From Tetmemena sp. SeJ-2015 (lineage: Eukaryota; Ciliophora; Spirotrichea; Sporadotrichida; Oxytrichidae), in assembly GCA_027382625.1 (NCBI GenBank), contig JAJKFJ010020904.1, forward strand, positions 248,001 to 312,000: 64,000 nucleotides of DNA, given 5' to 3'. The notes below the pieces were generated by a model that ran no database searches, was not told the DNA's origin, and was given only the letters and a program-made list of their open reading frames with translations. Below are positions 11,198 to 23,048 of the stretch, one piece after another (within the stretch, counting starts at the first letter, position 1; the number at the start of each line of letters is the position of its first letter). A program made the translations under genes and the position numbers.

Positions 11198-13485
11198 ATG
11201 AGCAGCGAAGTAATGTCCAAGAGCAGTCTAGCATCAAGCATAGACAACTCAATCCACATGATGAATTTCCTCAAAGAGGCTAAGATCATTACTGACTTAG
11301 GAAAAGGAGTACAAACGATGAAGAGCTTTGTCTACCCATCAGTGCTTCAGGTAATCTTCAACATTTCAAATTATCTCATGCTCATGTGTCTTGTAGAAAG
11401 AAGCAATTCCAGTTCTGAAGAAGAAGGCAGCCAAGAACGTGATCATTAGGTATTCAATGATGAGTGGCATCAAGCTAACTATCCTCCTTCCAGCCATAGA
11501 TAAGCTCCTAAGACAAGTCGTCTAAGATGTCAAGATAGATTCCCCCCAAAACAAGACTCACTATTAACTTTTATTCATCCTATTAATTTTCGTATTGCCT
11601 GATTTTGTGCCATAGCAGTGCCCGTTGCCAGGAGATGCAGCAGTTCATTTCTCAGCTAATCACATTTTGCCAGGAAATCATAGAAGTTGTAGGACTCTTC
11701 AGTTAAGATAACGCAGAGAACATCATCGCTTTAAAGAAAAGTCTAGAACTTCCATCGGGTGACTTAACTATGCAGTAGCTTTACAAATCGAAATGCAAGA
11801 TTCTAGTGTCCACTCCCAATCAGTTCCTCAATCTCTATAATAAGCAAGCTCTTAAGAACTCCATATGCAACTCACTTATAAATAATATGATGGTACAGAT
11901 TTAACTTATTGTAGACAAAATAGACATGCACATCGCTTTAGAACTTGGAACAGAGTTAGAACAGATAGCTCATCTCAAATTAGACCCTCAATTCAAGACT
12001 ATAATAACCACTAATTTCAAGGGAGACTAGAAAGATGACTAAGTTTTCTAGAATTTAAAGAAAGCTCTATGTGGAGATTAGAAGGCAGTCATTATTCAAG
12101 TCAATGATGATCACAGAGTCAAGAGCAGATTCGAAAGATAAATATATCATCTATAACTTATTATAAGACTAGAGTAATACTATGTGCTTGCTTAGAACTA
12201 GTTGGATAAATTCGTTCTGCTATTTACTTTGATTAAGCTAGGAATCCTAGATGGAAAGACTGTGATTTATTGCGGAGATGTGATCCAGGCTTACAGAGTT
12301 AAACTGTTCCTTAGCAGATTCCAGCTGAAGGGCTTCGTTCTTGCACCAGAGCTACCTAAGAATCAAGCAAAGTCACTCACTCATTTTTTCCATATCGGTC
12401 AGTTCAACATTATGATAGTGATGCATACTGGCTACTCACATACACCCTAGTTTAAGAATGTTCAACATGTAATCAACTTTGATGCCCCAGAGAAATACAA
12501 CTCATAAATAGAAAAGAAGTTAATCTGATCTGCCCTATTATATTTTGTTGTTTACAAAGAGGCAGGATCTATAGTTGAATATGATAATGGAAGTATGCTT
12601 ACTTTCATCCAACCAGACCAAGATAAGGAAAAGCTAGAGCTGTACCAAAGAAAACTCTTTAAATCCTTCTAAACATAGAACATTCTCAAGTGCATTCCCA
12701 TCATGTTTGAAATGTTATGAGCTTACTCTTTTATATGTGGCAGGAGCTCATGAAGGTAAAGACTCGTGTTGAAGATGTTGTAAAGACGCTAGATAACAAG
12801 AGAGTGAAAGAGGAGAAGACAAATGAGTTTAAGAAGCAACTTTTAACTAATAAGCGCCTAAAGGAGTACTTCTCAAACAATCCTCAGGAGAAGGAAATTT
12901 TGATGAACGATCTTGCTAAGAATGACAGCTCTCAAAGAGATAGGTTCATGTACAAGCATCTTGGTTACTTACCTTCATATGTCCTTCCCCAGCAAGTCAT
13001 GGCAATAACTTAAGAACAAATAAGTCTCTGCACTGTTGGAACTCAAAGCATTTTAAATTAAGAACGCTTTTATATTTTGAGTGGAAACTTTTCAGGTTTC
13101 TTGTCTCGAGATAAAATCCTTGTAGGAAATATTGACATACACACGATTTAGTTTCTATTTTAAAATTGAATGCATATACTAAATTTAATCTATAAATAAT
13201 AGAAATCTCTAGAGCTTACTAGGATTTGCAGATGCAAGTGAAGCCCAGAGTACTTTGATACAAAACCTGGCATCCTTGCCTGCTACTATCTAGAGATACC
13301 ACCAGAGTTTAACTGAGGCAAAGGAAGAAGAAAAAGACAAGCAAGCATTCGACAAGGAAGACCCTACTCTACTTAACTACGAGGCACTCGAGCCAACTAG
13401 CGGCAGGAAAATCTGGAAGCTGAGACATCACAAGTCAATCAAGAAGAAGCTCAAGCCTTACAAGAATGGATTCGTCGGCTTCTGA
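11198..13485 (+). CDS. DDX56/Dbp9-like DEAD-box family protein with degenerate motifs
   Basis: Similarity to Dbp9/DDX56, a nucleolar helicase of large ribosomal subunit assembly, is seen along the length: ILVSTPNQFLNL (motif Ib region), LDKFVLLFTLIKLGILDGKT with the following C-terminal RecA fold, HVINFDAPEKY, and the family-specific C-terminus (LKEYFSNNPQEKEILMNDL, HLGYLPSYVLP). A basic tail ends at TGA 13483-13485. Catalytic motifs look lost: the P-loop region reads MMSGIKLT rather than GSGKT, motif II reads VDKIDM instead of DEAD, motif III TTN instead of SAT, and no HRxGR motif is seen. An intron (11351-11396, GT...TAG) is clean. At least one 7-bp micro-insert (TGCC, 11619) and inserts near 12528, 12715 and 13020-13200 are needed. 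It may be a pseudo-enzyme, or motifs may be altered by unresolved IESs. Confidence 0.7.
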
Positions 13486-13579
13486 TGAAGGTGGAGGAGT
13501 ATTCATGCTATCATTCGCAAAGAGTGAGTTAATTAAAATAAATTTATTAAACTATTACTCAAGTATTTTATCATAATCT

Positions 13580-15352
13580 TCAATAAATATCAACTAAGCT
13601 CTGCTGCTGGTTTTTAAGGAGTATTTGTGAGGTGAATATCTTAAACAGTTCTTCAACATTTGTGCCACTTCTAGCCGATGTCTCTAAAATATTTTAGTTA
13701 ACAAGCATTAAAAATAAATAATTTTACAAAAATCTATTTGTATTTTTATAATCTCTACGTATTAGATTTCATGAGTAGCTGCCAACTGTCTGGCTTGATG
13801 AGATATCTGCAATAGTTTTTATTTAGTGTTTGAGCTTTGTGATGAGTTTGAATCCTATGAAGTCTTTCTCTGATTCTGACTTTTTGCTAAATCTTCTTAA
13901 TTATTGGAAGTTTTTCTTCTGAGCTTGAGCTACTCTGTTTATCTTAATTGCTAAGTTGATCTAGAGTTAGCCCATCTATCATTTAGGAGTTTTGACTTTC
14001 TCAATAATAAAATCTATTTTCAAATTGTACTTGTAAACTTAAAAAGTTTTTTAATTTCATTAAAATTTGGAATCTGGTCTTAATTAGAATTAAATATCTT
14101 ATCTGTGCTAAAATTGTGGTCGATTTTATATTTCATTATCGAAGAACAATAGGAATTTTATTTTCTATTCATTCTATAATTTAATTTTGCTTTTTATTGT
14201 ATTTGCAGTAAATGGTATTATAAGTAATCTCGTCTATGTATTTTGATTTCCTTTTAAATCTGTAACTCTTCAATTTGATCTTCTATCAAATCCAATTTCG
14301 TTCCTACTAACATAATAGCTAAAATTTTAAATCTATCGTAAATAAAATATAAAAAAGCAAAAAAAGAGTTCCTTAAAAATAATAGTTCTTTAAAATAGTT
14401 ATCATCATAAAATATTCCATTACATATTAAGATTAATGTTTAATCTTTTTATTATAAAAATATAGCAGCCTCTTCATCCAATCTTTTTGTCAAAAGCGAT
14501 AGTATTTATATATAAAATATGCTAATTTTTCTTTTAATTAAAGTTATCTCTCATTTATAATGGCTGAATTATTTGAGGCATAGTTCCTTAATTCGAAAGA
14601 TTTATAATCGAGGAGAATTTAATTAACAGTTAAATTTAAAGGCTTATAATTTTTTTATTTGTATGTACGATTTAATTGAGTAAACTATTAGGATTGTATT
14701 AAATTTAAATTTATTGATCAATAATAAGTTCTCAGCTTCTATATAAGAATCTTCAGACGTGAGATCAACAGTTATTCTTTAATAGAAGATTAGAAAAGAT
14801 GAAATAAAATTAACATTTAATTATGATGCTTATTTATGCCTTAAATTAAATTTTAATATCAGAAATCCCTTTACTCCATAATAGTAAGGCGAAACCAAAA
14901 ATTGCAGATCATGGCGGCCTGCTTCATCACGCTATAAACATAAGAACAAAATTATTTACTATTGCAAGATCTACTTTTCTTCCATTCGCTTTGACTTTCT
15001 TATGCAACTATATAAATAATCATGAGAGATTTGAGTCTTACTTTTTAAAAACCAAAAGTAGGTTGGTATTGCTCACAGAATCTCTTATTCTGAAAAATAA
15101 TTAGCCATCTTATAAAATTACAAGTAAATAATTGAGCAACTAGGTTTTTCCTGATCCTTGATAGCCTTACAGGCAAACACAAAACTCAATGTTTTCATAG
15201 TTTTCATTTAAAAAGGCATCATCCGACTTCACTTTTACCTCTTCACTCCTTACTCTCTTTCCACCTATGAAAAGAAGTTAAAATTTGTAGGCATTTTTAC
15301 TACTAGTTGCAGATTTTTAAGAGCTTGACTTTTCAGATGATTTATCATCCAT
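13580..15352 (-). CDS. Ras-superfamily small GTPase, Rab-like
   Basis: Start ATG 15350-15352; stop TGA 13580-13582. The motifs occur in order: P-loop GYQGSGKT (about 15150), switch I Thr in QPTFGFQ, G3 DEAGR, G4 GTKLD (variant of NKxD), and G5 ETSARSGTNVEELF. Three short introns flank the early motifs: GTAATT...TTCAG, GTAAGA...ATAAG and GTAAAT...TTATAG. The G3-G4 interval is interrupted by long AT-rich inserts (about 14340-14870), probably IESs. The last insert (13681-13751) resolves with pointer TAGAGA. The C-terminal end (LVDIY) has no Cys, so prenylation is not predicted as read. GTP binding and vesicle-traffic function are inferred from the family. The N-terminus has a Ser-rich leader of about 30 residues, unusual for Rabs. 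Confidence 0.7.
13681..13751. other. 71-bp IES, pointer TCTCTA (TAGAGA on gene strand)
   Basis: TCTCTA at 13681-13686 and 13752-13757. Removing one copy plus the spacer joins IQYVETSARSGTNVEELF, restoring the G5 motif of the GTPase. Confidence 0.75.
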
Positions 15353-15550
15353 AGCTGCTTAACCACTCGAGTTAGCTTAAATTATAATTAAAATTCTTCT
15401 TTATTTGCTTTTTATTTAATTCAATTTAAAATACAAACTAGCTTAATGTGAAGAGTGAGACTAAGATTCCTCACCGCTGCTACTCTACTACTCTTTATGC
15501 TTCTCACCAAGAGACTCAAAGTAAATAAATTTAAAGATAGGGTTGCTGCT

Positions 15551-16367
15551 TCAAAACTCCTATGAGTATGCGTAGTTGTGAGCAGTTCCAAATTTCTTGC
15601 AGATCTTTTGACAAGCAAAGCTCACTCCCATTCTAAATATTTGCTCTATGTTGTAGTCATTTTTTGCGGAAACTTCAAAATAAGGCAAGCCGTGTTTTTA
15701 AGTTGCAAACTCAATAGCCTCCTCACTTGTCACTTCCATGTTTAGATAGTCATCCGCCTTGTTACCAACAACTAGCATGGGGTGATTTTCGCTGTTTGGA
15801 ACATGCTATATAACTATTTAAACCCTATAATAAACATTGGCCTTCGCATAGTTTATAAACTCCTCCAGATTATAAAGAGAGTCGCGAGAGGTCTTGCTGA
15901 ACACAAATATTAGTGCGGTTGAGTTCTTATAGTAGGAGAAGGTTATGTTCTTGAATTTTTCTTGACCTGAGAGATCCCACTAAATGAAAGTTAATGAAGC
16001 GAATTCTTACAATCTAGCCTTTGTGGAATTAGCCTTCGATGTTGAAGCAGCACACACTCTAGAAAAGTTCAACTTACAAGATCTTACGAAATCAATTCCG
16101 ACTGTAGACACATACATCTCGCTAAATCAGTCGTCCTAAAATTTTATCAATTTATTGCATCCTAACAGTGGGAATTCAAATCATACCACAAATCTAAACT
16201 ATGCATAATTATTTATTCAATTATTAAAATTGGACTTTTATACCTTCATTTTAGAGTTTATCTCTTATTGAGGATTTGCCCACTCCCTCTGACCCAATGA
16301 GTACATATTTAAGTAGTCTACATAGAGGCGTATAAACAAATGCGATAATTTACTTGTCTCTTTCCAT
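15551..16367 (-). CDS. Rab-family small GTPase
   Basis: Start ATG 16365-16367. The P-loop GSEGVGKSS is at about 16285, followed by STVGIDF (effector loop), WDLSGQEKFKNITFSYYKNS (G3 and switch II), GNKADD (G4) and EVSAKNDYNIEQIF (G5). These are textbook Rab motifs, so membrane-traffic GTPase activity is expected. Inserts remain between P-loop and switch I (about 16140-16260) and between GIDF and LTFIQWDLSGQE (about 15995-16100). A further part near 15810-15840 may hold another. The first stop in the G5 frame is TGA 15551-15553. A Ser/Gln-rich frame downstream (to 15421) may be the real tail after one more insert, and no terminal Cys pair was located. It lies next to the other GTPase gene on the same strand. 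Confidence 0.7.
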
Positions 16368-16528
16368 TAAGCAATATCTGTTTCAATAATTTAGGATTAA
16401 CTATTTTAACCCAAATATCTTTAAATTATTTTAACTTTGAATAGCCCTACTCAAGAAAAGATAAAAGATTTTAAGCTATTGTTTATGAAATTAAACTGAA
16501 TATTATTAATTAGGAATCTTCTAGAAGC

Positions 16529-19144
16529 TCAACAATTGAGATCATCCACGTTTATCTCGCCTCCGGAGCAAAAATTATTCTCTTCTATTTTCATCAGATT
16601 ATATTTAATTTTACTAAAAATAAGATTATCTTGCACTAAAAAGTTCAATTTTTTAAAAAGTATTACATATTGGTCGGAAAAACTCAAAAACCTCCATGAA
16701 ACCCATGAACTAGCTCTTATTTGTGAAACTAAGAGAATTGATTGACTCTGAGATAGTGCCATTATCAGACTCTAAACTTATTATTGCAATAATTAAAAGA
16801 GAAACCAAACGATAAAAGCAACAAAAAATTTTCTTTTAATAAAAAAATTTTAAATAAAAAACCATTTTTTACTAAGGGAAAAATTAAATTTCTTTTAAAA
16901 ATATTGTTGCAATAATTCTTTGAAGACACACTCTGGATCAGGCAATTCTTGATTATTAAGTTTAAGATGTTCTTTCAAATTGCAAAGCTTATCATATTTA
17001 TCCTAAATTTTTTAGTTGAAATAACAAGGTTTAATTTACATTCACATCGTCTTGGGTTTGAATTTTATTGTTTCTTAACTCCCTCAGTTGCTAAAGTGAG
17101 AGATTCGAGTAATCAGTCTGTTTTTCATTTTAGAATTTTGAGACTAAATTATTCGTAGGAATTTAGAGAGATGATGCAACCAACTGATCTTTTAAATATA
17201 AGTTAAGATAAAATGGGGATAACAAGTTCATTAAAATTTTATAAAATTTTTAATAAGTAGTCTAAAATCTTAAAATCATAAGTTTAATTTTAATCTTTTT
17301 GGGAATAATTTAAATTAATTTTTTAATGTATAAATAATGCCATATTTATTCGAAAGAATTATAAGTTAAATAATCTTGACCATGATGAGTCATCAGTTGC
17401 TGGCATTAAAATGAATTTTATAATAAGAAGCTTCTAGTCGGGCCATTAAAGAATTATTTATCTAGCAGTATGTTGTTGTTGTTGTAGGACCTATTAAAGC
17501 TAGATGGTTAAGATGGATTCAAACGAAGAAGACCCTAGTTTTCCATTTTGATTTTGAATCCTCTTCTTCCCCCAATTTTCTGCTTCATTTATTGCTAAAG
17601 ATGATTAACTTTAATTGTTGTATTCTTACAAATTTAAGTTTCTCCTGCTCAAGAAACTCCAAAGATTCCTTTTTCTTAGCTCTCCAGAAAGTTTCATGGA
17701 GATCCTTTCTCGAAGAGTCACTAGAATCACATATTTATAATATATTGCAGCTTAGATCTTGCTTGGCTTTAATAAAAATTAACAGTCAATCAGAAAATCA
17801 ATTATATAATAATTATTAGTTATCAGCTAAGAAAATTTCTCAAATCACCTTTAAAAAATGCATTTTTTGATTAGTTATAACTTGCACTTTTTATTTAGCT
17901 TCTATAACTTTTCCTTGTTTTAAGACTTAATTCTCTCAAAAAGCCCGTTTGAAGTAAGACAACTTTTGATGCTCTTAAAATATTATAACTTATCAATGTC
18001 AACTGGGTCATACTTACAACCGTTTGATTTTCTTAGCTGAAGCATATTGCTTTGGACAAAGGAAATAATATCAGCGAATTCCATTAAATAATTATGCTTA
18101 GTTTATTTATCTAAGAGAATTGCATAGGGCCCTGCTCAAGCAGAAGATTTATTAGAAAGCCGGTGAGTGTGTTGCTGACGAGTTAGTCTACTGACATATT
18201 CCTTAAGTAGTGAGCAAACAACCCTCTTTATTCGAGTGAAACTTTCCTCTTAGCCTTCTCACTCCTTTTCAAATTTAAAGTTTTCCCTTGACTCTCACTC
18301 CTCAAGAGCTTGAACTACTGCCCCTCTATATGCTCTTAAGACTAAGCCACAGAATCCAGTGCTTAAGTATTTATATGAGGAATGCCTCTTGCATAATTAT
18401 TAGGAGTGTATTTAAAAGTCTGAAAGAGTTGCTGAGGATAGCCATATTAGAAACCAGAGTGTGGGTACATTTCGATGATTTAGCGCTTTTCGATAGATTT
18501 TTCAACCCCACTCTAAGATGGAACTCTGAGTCTCTTTTTAGAATTTTACAAGACTTCTTTTCCTTATCATTGCAGCTACTACTCAAAATCGTCCTCTTCA
18601 TCTTCATCAGGATTTGCAGGAATCATCAGATTGTAATCAGCAAATTTATCTGAGTGCAGTCCACCTAAATGAGTGCCAGGCTCTTCATTCAGACCTTCAG
18701 TTGAGAGTCTATTATAATGATGAGGATGGTGAGAAGGACCCCTGCTCAAATAGAAGATGTTACTGCAGTTTGTGTAATTCATAGGTTCATTCAGTTGCTT
18801 AAATTAGATAATAAAAGAGTGAGTAGCTGAGTATGCTGAAGTCTTTGAGTGCTAAATATTTTTTGATTATATCCATAGCCGACTAAGTTTTAATGAGAGT
18901 TCGATTGACTCTCACTTAAATGAGGTGGCAGCCTCATACTGCTGTCTCAAAATCCAGAGTGATGCTAGGCACTTCCCGCATAGATAGTTTCAAATATTGG
19001 GTTCTATATGGGAGTTTGATGCCATGGAAGTGAGTGGTCCTCTAGTTACTCCAATTAGCTATCTTAGAATTAGGAATTTGCGAATAGGGCAGAATTTTGC
19101 GGTATTTGTTGTTGGTGTTGCTTATTGTTCTGTTAGATGTTCAT
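16529..19144 (-). CDS. Unidentified Gln/Asn-rich protein with acidic linker
   Basis: No family recognised. Start ATG 19142-19144 (MNIQQNNKQHQQQIPQNS). A prion-like Gln/Asn/Ser region is followed by YLSRGPSHHPHHYNRLSTEG, an acidic stretch ending DEDEEDDFE, then HSGFQYGYPQQLFQTFKY and a more globular half (FADIISFVQSNMLQLRKSNG). IESs with pointers ACT (18793/18822) and GAATT on the plus strand (18076/18117) join in phase; an intron GTAAGA...TTTAG lies near 17610-17645. Two in-frame TGAs (about 18945 and 18570) remain inside otherwise continuous coding and probably mark unresolved inserts. The last segment ends GGEINVDDLNC, stop TGA 16529-16531. Joining all of these into one gene is inferred from phase across the pointers. 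Confidence 0.5.
18076..18116. other. 41-bp IES, pointer GAATT
   Basis: GAATT at 18076-18080 and 18117-18121. On the gene strand the junction gives EQGPMQFADIISFVQSN in one frame and links two blocks that otherwise look like separate genes. Confidence 0.65.
18793..18821. other. 29-bp IES, pointer AGT
   Basis: AGT at 18793-18795 and 18822-18824; on the gene strand the junction reads QHTQLLNEPMNYTN. Confidence 0.6.
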
Positions 19145-19300
19145 TTAGGTATGTTTATTAATTCGAGACATTTTCGCATTTAAATTATATACTCCCAGCA
19201 CTTAATCACATTTTGGCAAGTATACAGTCAGACTGACAGAATTATCATTTCAAGTCATCTATTTTCCTCAGATTTTCGTGTTTTATTCATAATTGAGCAA

Positions 19301-21381
19301 GTAGTAGCAAGGACAAACAAGGGGAGAGAAGGGATTCTAGTGCAGCTAGATAGAAATCTTAGAGAAGTGATAGTCCTTCCAAAAAAGGTTCCTCGAGCAG
19401 CGTATCTAAAAACAAAAAGTATACTATAGTAGTAAATTTAAAGAGAAAGAGGTCGGACAAAAGGTTCAGAGTAAGGGATGAAGAGAGAATTCCAGAGAGG
19501 AACGAAGATGAAGAAGAAGATGATTCAAACAGTGTCAGCGACGATACGAGTAACCTAATTACTGATATAAATTTAATGATTCAGAGAGTGACTACACATC
19601 AGACTATGATGACGAGAGTTTTCGAACTGATTCAGAGTACACAGATTCATCAGAAATCGAAAAGATTGTGGAGAAATTGAATTCTCTTGATGTAAGGATA
19701 GATTAATTTCTTAATTTATTCGATTGTTTTATTGATAGAAACCCAAGAATAGAGATATTTAGCCATGGAGGTGCAACTTAATGCTTACAAGGCAGAGCAA
19801 CACTAAAAGTAAGAGCAAAATAAGTCGCATATTGAATTGGTGGTAGAGGCTCTGAGAGACGAAATAGTATAAATTACTCATAAATGGCACCGATTCAAGA
19901 CAGATAATGAAATTTTCAATAAAGAGCTACAGAAGGCAGTTGCTAAAGCTAGAGATGAAAGCACCATAGTTAGGCAGAATAATGAAAATGTGCTTGATTT
20001 GTTCCAACTCATGCAGGAAAGTATAAAGATAATGATTGCACTTCAAAGCTAAGATGAAAAGGATCGACAAACTATAAGTCTTGTTGGATAGAAGACAGTG
20101 ATAGTTAAGAACAATTTACTTTTTTTATTAGGGAAGATAAAGCCAATAATAGTCGCAGGATTACAGTCCAAGACTAATTAGCTCAACTAAGAATTAAAAG
20201 TACATAGAGCTTGATCCTAAATGTCTTAGTTGCTCTTAGAATCCTACTGAAATTAAATCTGCTTTTAAAATGGCTTGTCTTTCTTACAAACCTACGAATG
20301 TCGATTACAAAAGTAAGATAATTATTGTGTGTGTTTATTTCGAGTCTAGACTAAAATTTTGCAAGAGGAAGCTTGATATAGCTCTTGAGTTTTGTGGTTG
20401 AGGAAACTGACAGACATGAAAAAGGAATTCAAAGAGTGAACTATGGGCATCATGATGTGATGAGGAAACTTTTCAATAGGTTCTTTGTGTGGCAAAACGA
20501 GAAACTTCAAAGAACATTAGGAAATAGCTATCCCTATGGAGTAGGTTCTAATAGGAACAATATGTCTCTAACTAATGGCGGGACAGGTAGAGATCTTAAA
20601 ATATTTTTTGGATTTTATCTAGTATAATTGATGAATTAGCCAGGTCTGATGTCTGCTATGAGCTTGACGAACCACACAGATATGTTTGACAAACAAAATG
20701 AGGGATCTACCCAACATCTACTTACTGTAACAAATAATGGAAATAACATCACAACAGGCAATTTCTACAGTTAAAATCAAGAGAAATATTCAGCTTCAAA
20801 GAAGAAAGAATAAACCTAGCATGCTTTTATTATAATTGAAATTATGGGGATATACACACGGAGGGAGATGAAATGAAGCACGCAACTTTTAAGCATAAAT
20901 TGCATGAAAGTAAAACTAGAAATCTGAGCAGAGAAGACATCCATAAACCAACTAAAAACCATTAAGGCTTCAAACCTACTCTTAATACAAGCGCTTTCGA
21001 GACAGAAGCTGGTGGTGGAACAGCCTCGTTGAGCGGGGATTAAATTCACAGTGTTATAAACTTCAACTCAAACTCGAACATAAGTAACATGAGAGAATCG
21101 CTCTTTCCAGACAAGCAATAATTTTTCGTGAAGAATAAAAGGAAGAAGCATCTCAGAATGTTGAGCTATAATTGTGATTTGTATTTTACATTCAATCTGT
21201 CATATTATAGTCCTAGAGTGGATATGATACCTACGATATGATGATGAATAAAACTAGTTAGTTAGTCCTAGGTACAACTCCAAATCTTTCTCCTTTAGGT
21301 CATTAAATCATAGCACCTTTTCTCGAGTTGGAAACCAATTAATTGAAATTGATTAGGCGACAAAGAGATCTTTTAAAATGA
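19301..21381 (+). CDS. Unidentified coiled-coil protein
   Basis: Not recognised by name. The N-terminal part is Ser/Lys/Arg-rich and then acidic (RKRSDKRFRVRDEERIPERN, later EDEEEDD). A 14-bp IES (TGAT) leads to SDYTSDYDDESF. After an intron near 19696-19752 a coiled coil begins (MEVQLNAYKAEQHQKQEQNK) and runs to about 20100. A second intron GTGATA...ATTAG (about 20099-20132) precedes a Cys-containing block, ELDPKCLSCSQNPTEIKSAF, with KMACLSYKP, that looks conserved. Downstream come a basic segment (RHEKGIQRVNYGHHDVMRKL), Asn/Thr-rich linkers and a C-terminal LGTTPNLSPLGHQII. Stop TGA 21379-21381. The start codon is not resolved; the frame is open from about 19301. A cytoskeletal or basal-body role is only a guess from coiled coil and low complexity. 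Confidence 0.55.
19563..19576. other. 14-bp IES, pointer TGAT
   Basis: TGAT at 19563-19566 and 19577-19580, same phase. Removal joins NLITDSESDYTSDYDDES. Confidence 0.65.
20385..20397. other. 13-bp IES, pointer TTGAG
   Basis: TTGAG at 20385-20389 and 20398-20402. The insert brings in TGA; removal joins KLDIALEETDRHEKGIQ. Confidence 0.65.
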
Positions 21382-21454
21382 TAATCTTAATTTCTGTAAA
21401 TATATGTCTAGATGAATTAATTCAGATCAAAATTTCAAAGATAAAATCTAAAAA

Positions 21455-23019
21455 TCACTTATATGTGACTTTGAAGACTACAAACTCAGTCAGCAATGAA
21501 GTTTGGCCGTGATAAATAGCTTAGGAAATACGCGCATCCGAAACAAAACTACCATCAACACCCTATTCAAAATATCCAAGGTTGCAAGTGGTTTTATTTA
21601 CATTAGCATGCTGAGGAATAACAAGTCTGTGACTAAAAACTAAGCCATTTTCATCAAACTTCACTTCATTTATACCTTCTTAGTTAAGTTTCATCTGACA
21701 CATAAATGCGAGAGAGAAAACACTCGCAGCTTTGTCTAAATTTTTGGACATATCGTTATCTTGATTCCAGGGATTGATTTCAATGAAAGCTCCAAATTTG
21801 TTACCATTTTCAGCCTTGAATAGAAATAGTAGCTCATTTTCTTCACAGATAGCTAGCTCCAGAAGATTCAAATCGAAATTTGCATGAGTAGCTTAGTACA
21901 CTAAGGACAGAGTCTCAACTGGCTTGGGTATGAATAAACTTAGCTTTTTTATCACATAATCAATCAGATTAAATTCCAACTTGATATCTTCTGGAAACTG
22001 ATCCGGTTTTATATAAGCTCCTAAGTCTTCCAAAAGCTTGTCCAAATCAAAAATGCTACTATGTAATTTATGAAATCATCATCTATATCGGGATTAGGTT
22101 AAACAGGCTACTGATTCTCTAAGTCTTTCAGTAACTTAAATAAAACTTATCCAGTTCATCATTAGGATCTTGAACAGGAGGGACTGGAACGATCGCATTT
22201 AACTCTGACAGTAGTCTCTCTAATTCCTGATCTACCTGTTCCTACTTCTTTTCCTCTTCCTCTTTTAGTTACTGAGGCTATATGTGATACTTAAATTCCT
22301 CCTCCTATTTTTGAAGCTTTCTAAGTGCTCTCTTTTTCCGTATATTATCCAGCTTTGCCCATCTGGCTTTTAACTCAATAATCTTTTCAGAATCAGTCAG
22401 TAATCTAAATTCCTTCTTCTCTTCCCCCTTCATTTATCTCTGCAGATATGAACATCTGTGTATCAACCAGAGTTTCTATCATTTAGTTCTAGTCCCCTCT
22501 AACTCCTTTTCTCTATAGAAATTTCAAATTCTCTTCTAAACTTAAATCAATGAACATTTTTCTAATTTAACATTATCCTTTTGTTTAATTCAGAGATTTG
22601 CTCCATTTAAGACTGAAGCATGGAGGTTGTACGCTTGCAGTAGTCTATTAAGAACTATTAGTCTAGATCTACTACTTCTGATAAATGATACTTATGGTTC
22701 TACTGAATGCATTTTTAACACACTAATATCTTATGTTTTTGGCAGTACTTGTCACAAACCTGACCAGAATAATAAAATTTAAAGTGGAAATGAATGCCCT
22801 TCTTCGGAGCATAATATCAAAATCTGGTTTATCTTTGTAGCTTGCTAGTCAACGGGACAAATTATTTTCATAGTTTGCTTTGCATTTGGTCCGTTAATTG
22901 CATCAAAGCAGTGCTAACAAAAACTGTGACGCAGTCTAGAGTACGCTAGGAAGCTTCAAGCTGATCAATTGATCTCCTACACAGTCCACAGTCTTAGTGA
23001 ATGTATCTATCTGTTCCAT
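21455..23019 (-). CDS. TRIM-like RING/B-box protein with C-terminal TLDc-like domain
   Basis: Start ATG 23017-23019. A RING-like segment contains RHSFCQHCFDAI and IICPVDQ (a 7-bp micro-insert with pointer AGT at 22933/22940 must be removed). A B-box follows: CDKYCQKHKILVCQKCIQQN with trailing HKYH. Next is a long Glu/Gln/Lys coiled coil (LRKLQKQEEEFKYHIQPQQL). The C-terminal about 170 residues resemble TLDc: LLFLFKAENGNKFGAFIEIN, then GLVFSHRL..., ending FVVFKVTYK, TGA 21455-21457. RING/B-box proteins are often ubiquitin ligases and TLDc domains occur in V-ATPase regulators; combining B-box and TLDc is a pattern known from ciliate and other protist gene sets. Only some of the RING Cys/His ligands are visible, so catalytic competence is uncertain. 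Confidence 0.65.
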
Positions 23020-23048
23020 TTTGTGAATCTATTTTTATTTAATTAAAC

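Noticed and set aside
11351..11396. IES in the helicase gene
   Set aside because: It has GT...AG ends, no flanking repeat and removes cleanly as an intron, so it was treated as spliceosomal.
18288..18653. Plus-strand 121-codon frame
   Set aside because: The opposite strand carries Gln-rich ciliate-code coding continuous with the 16.5-19.1 kb gene.
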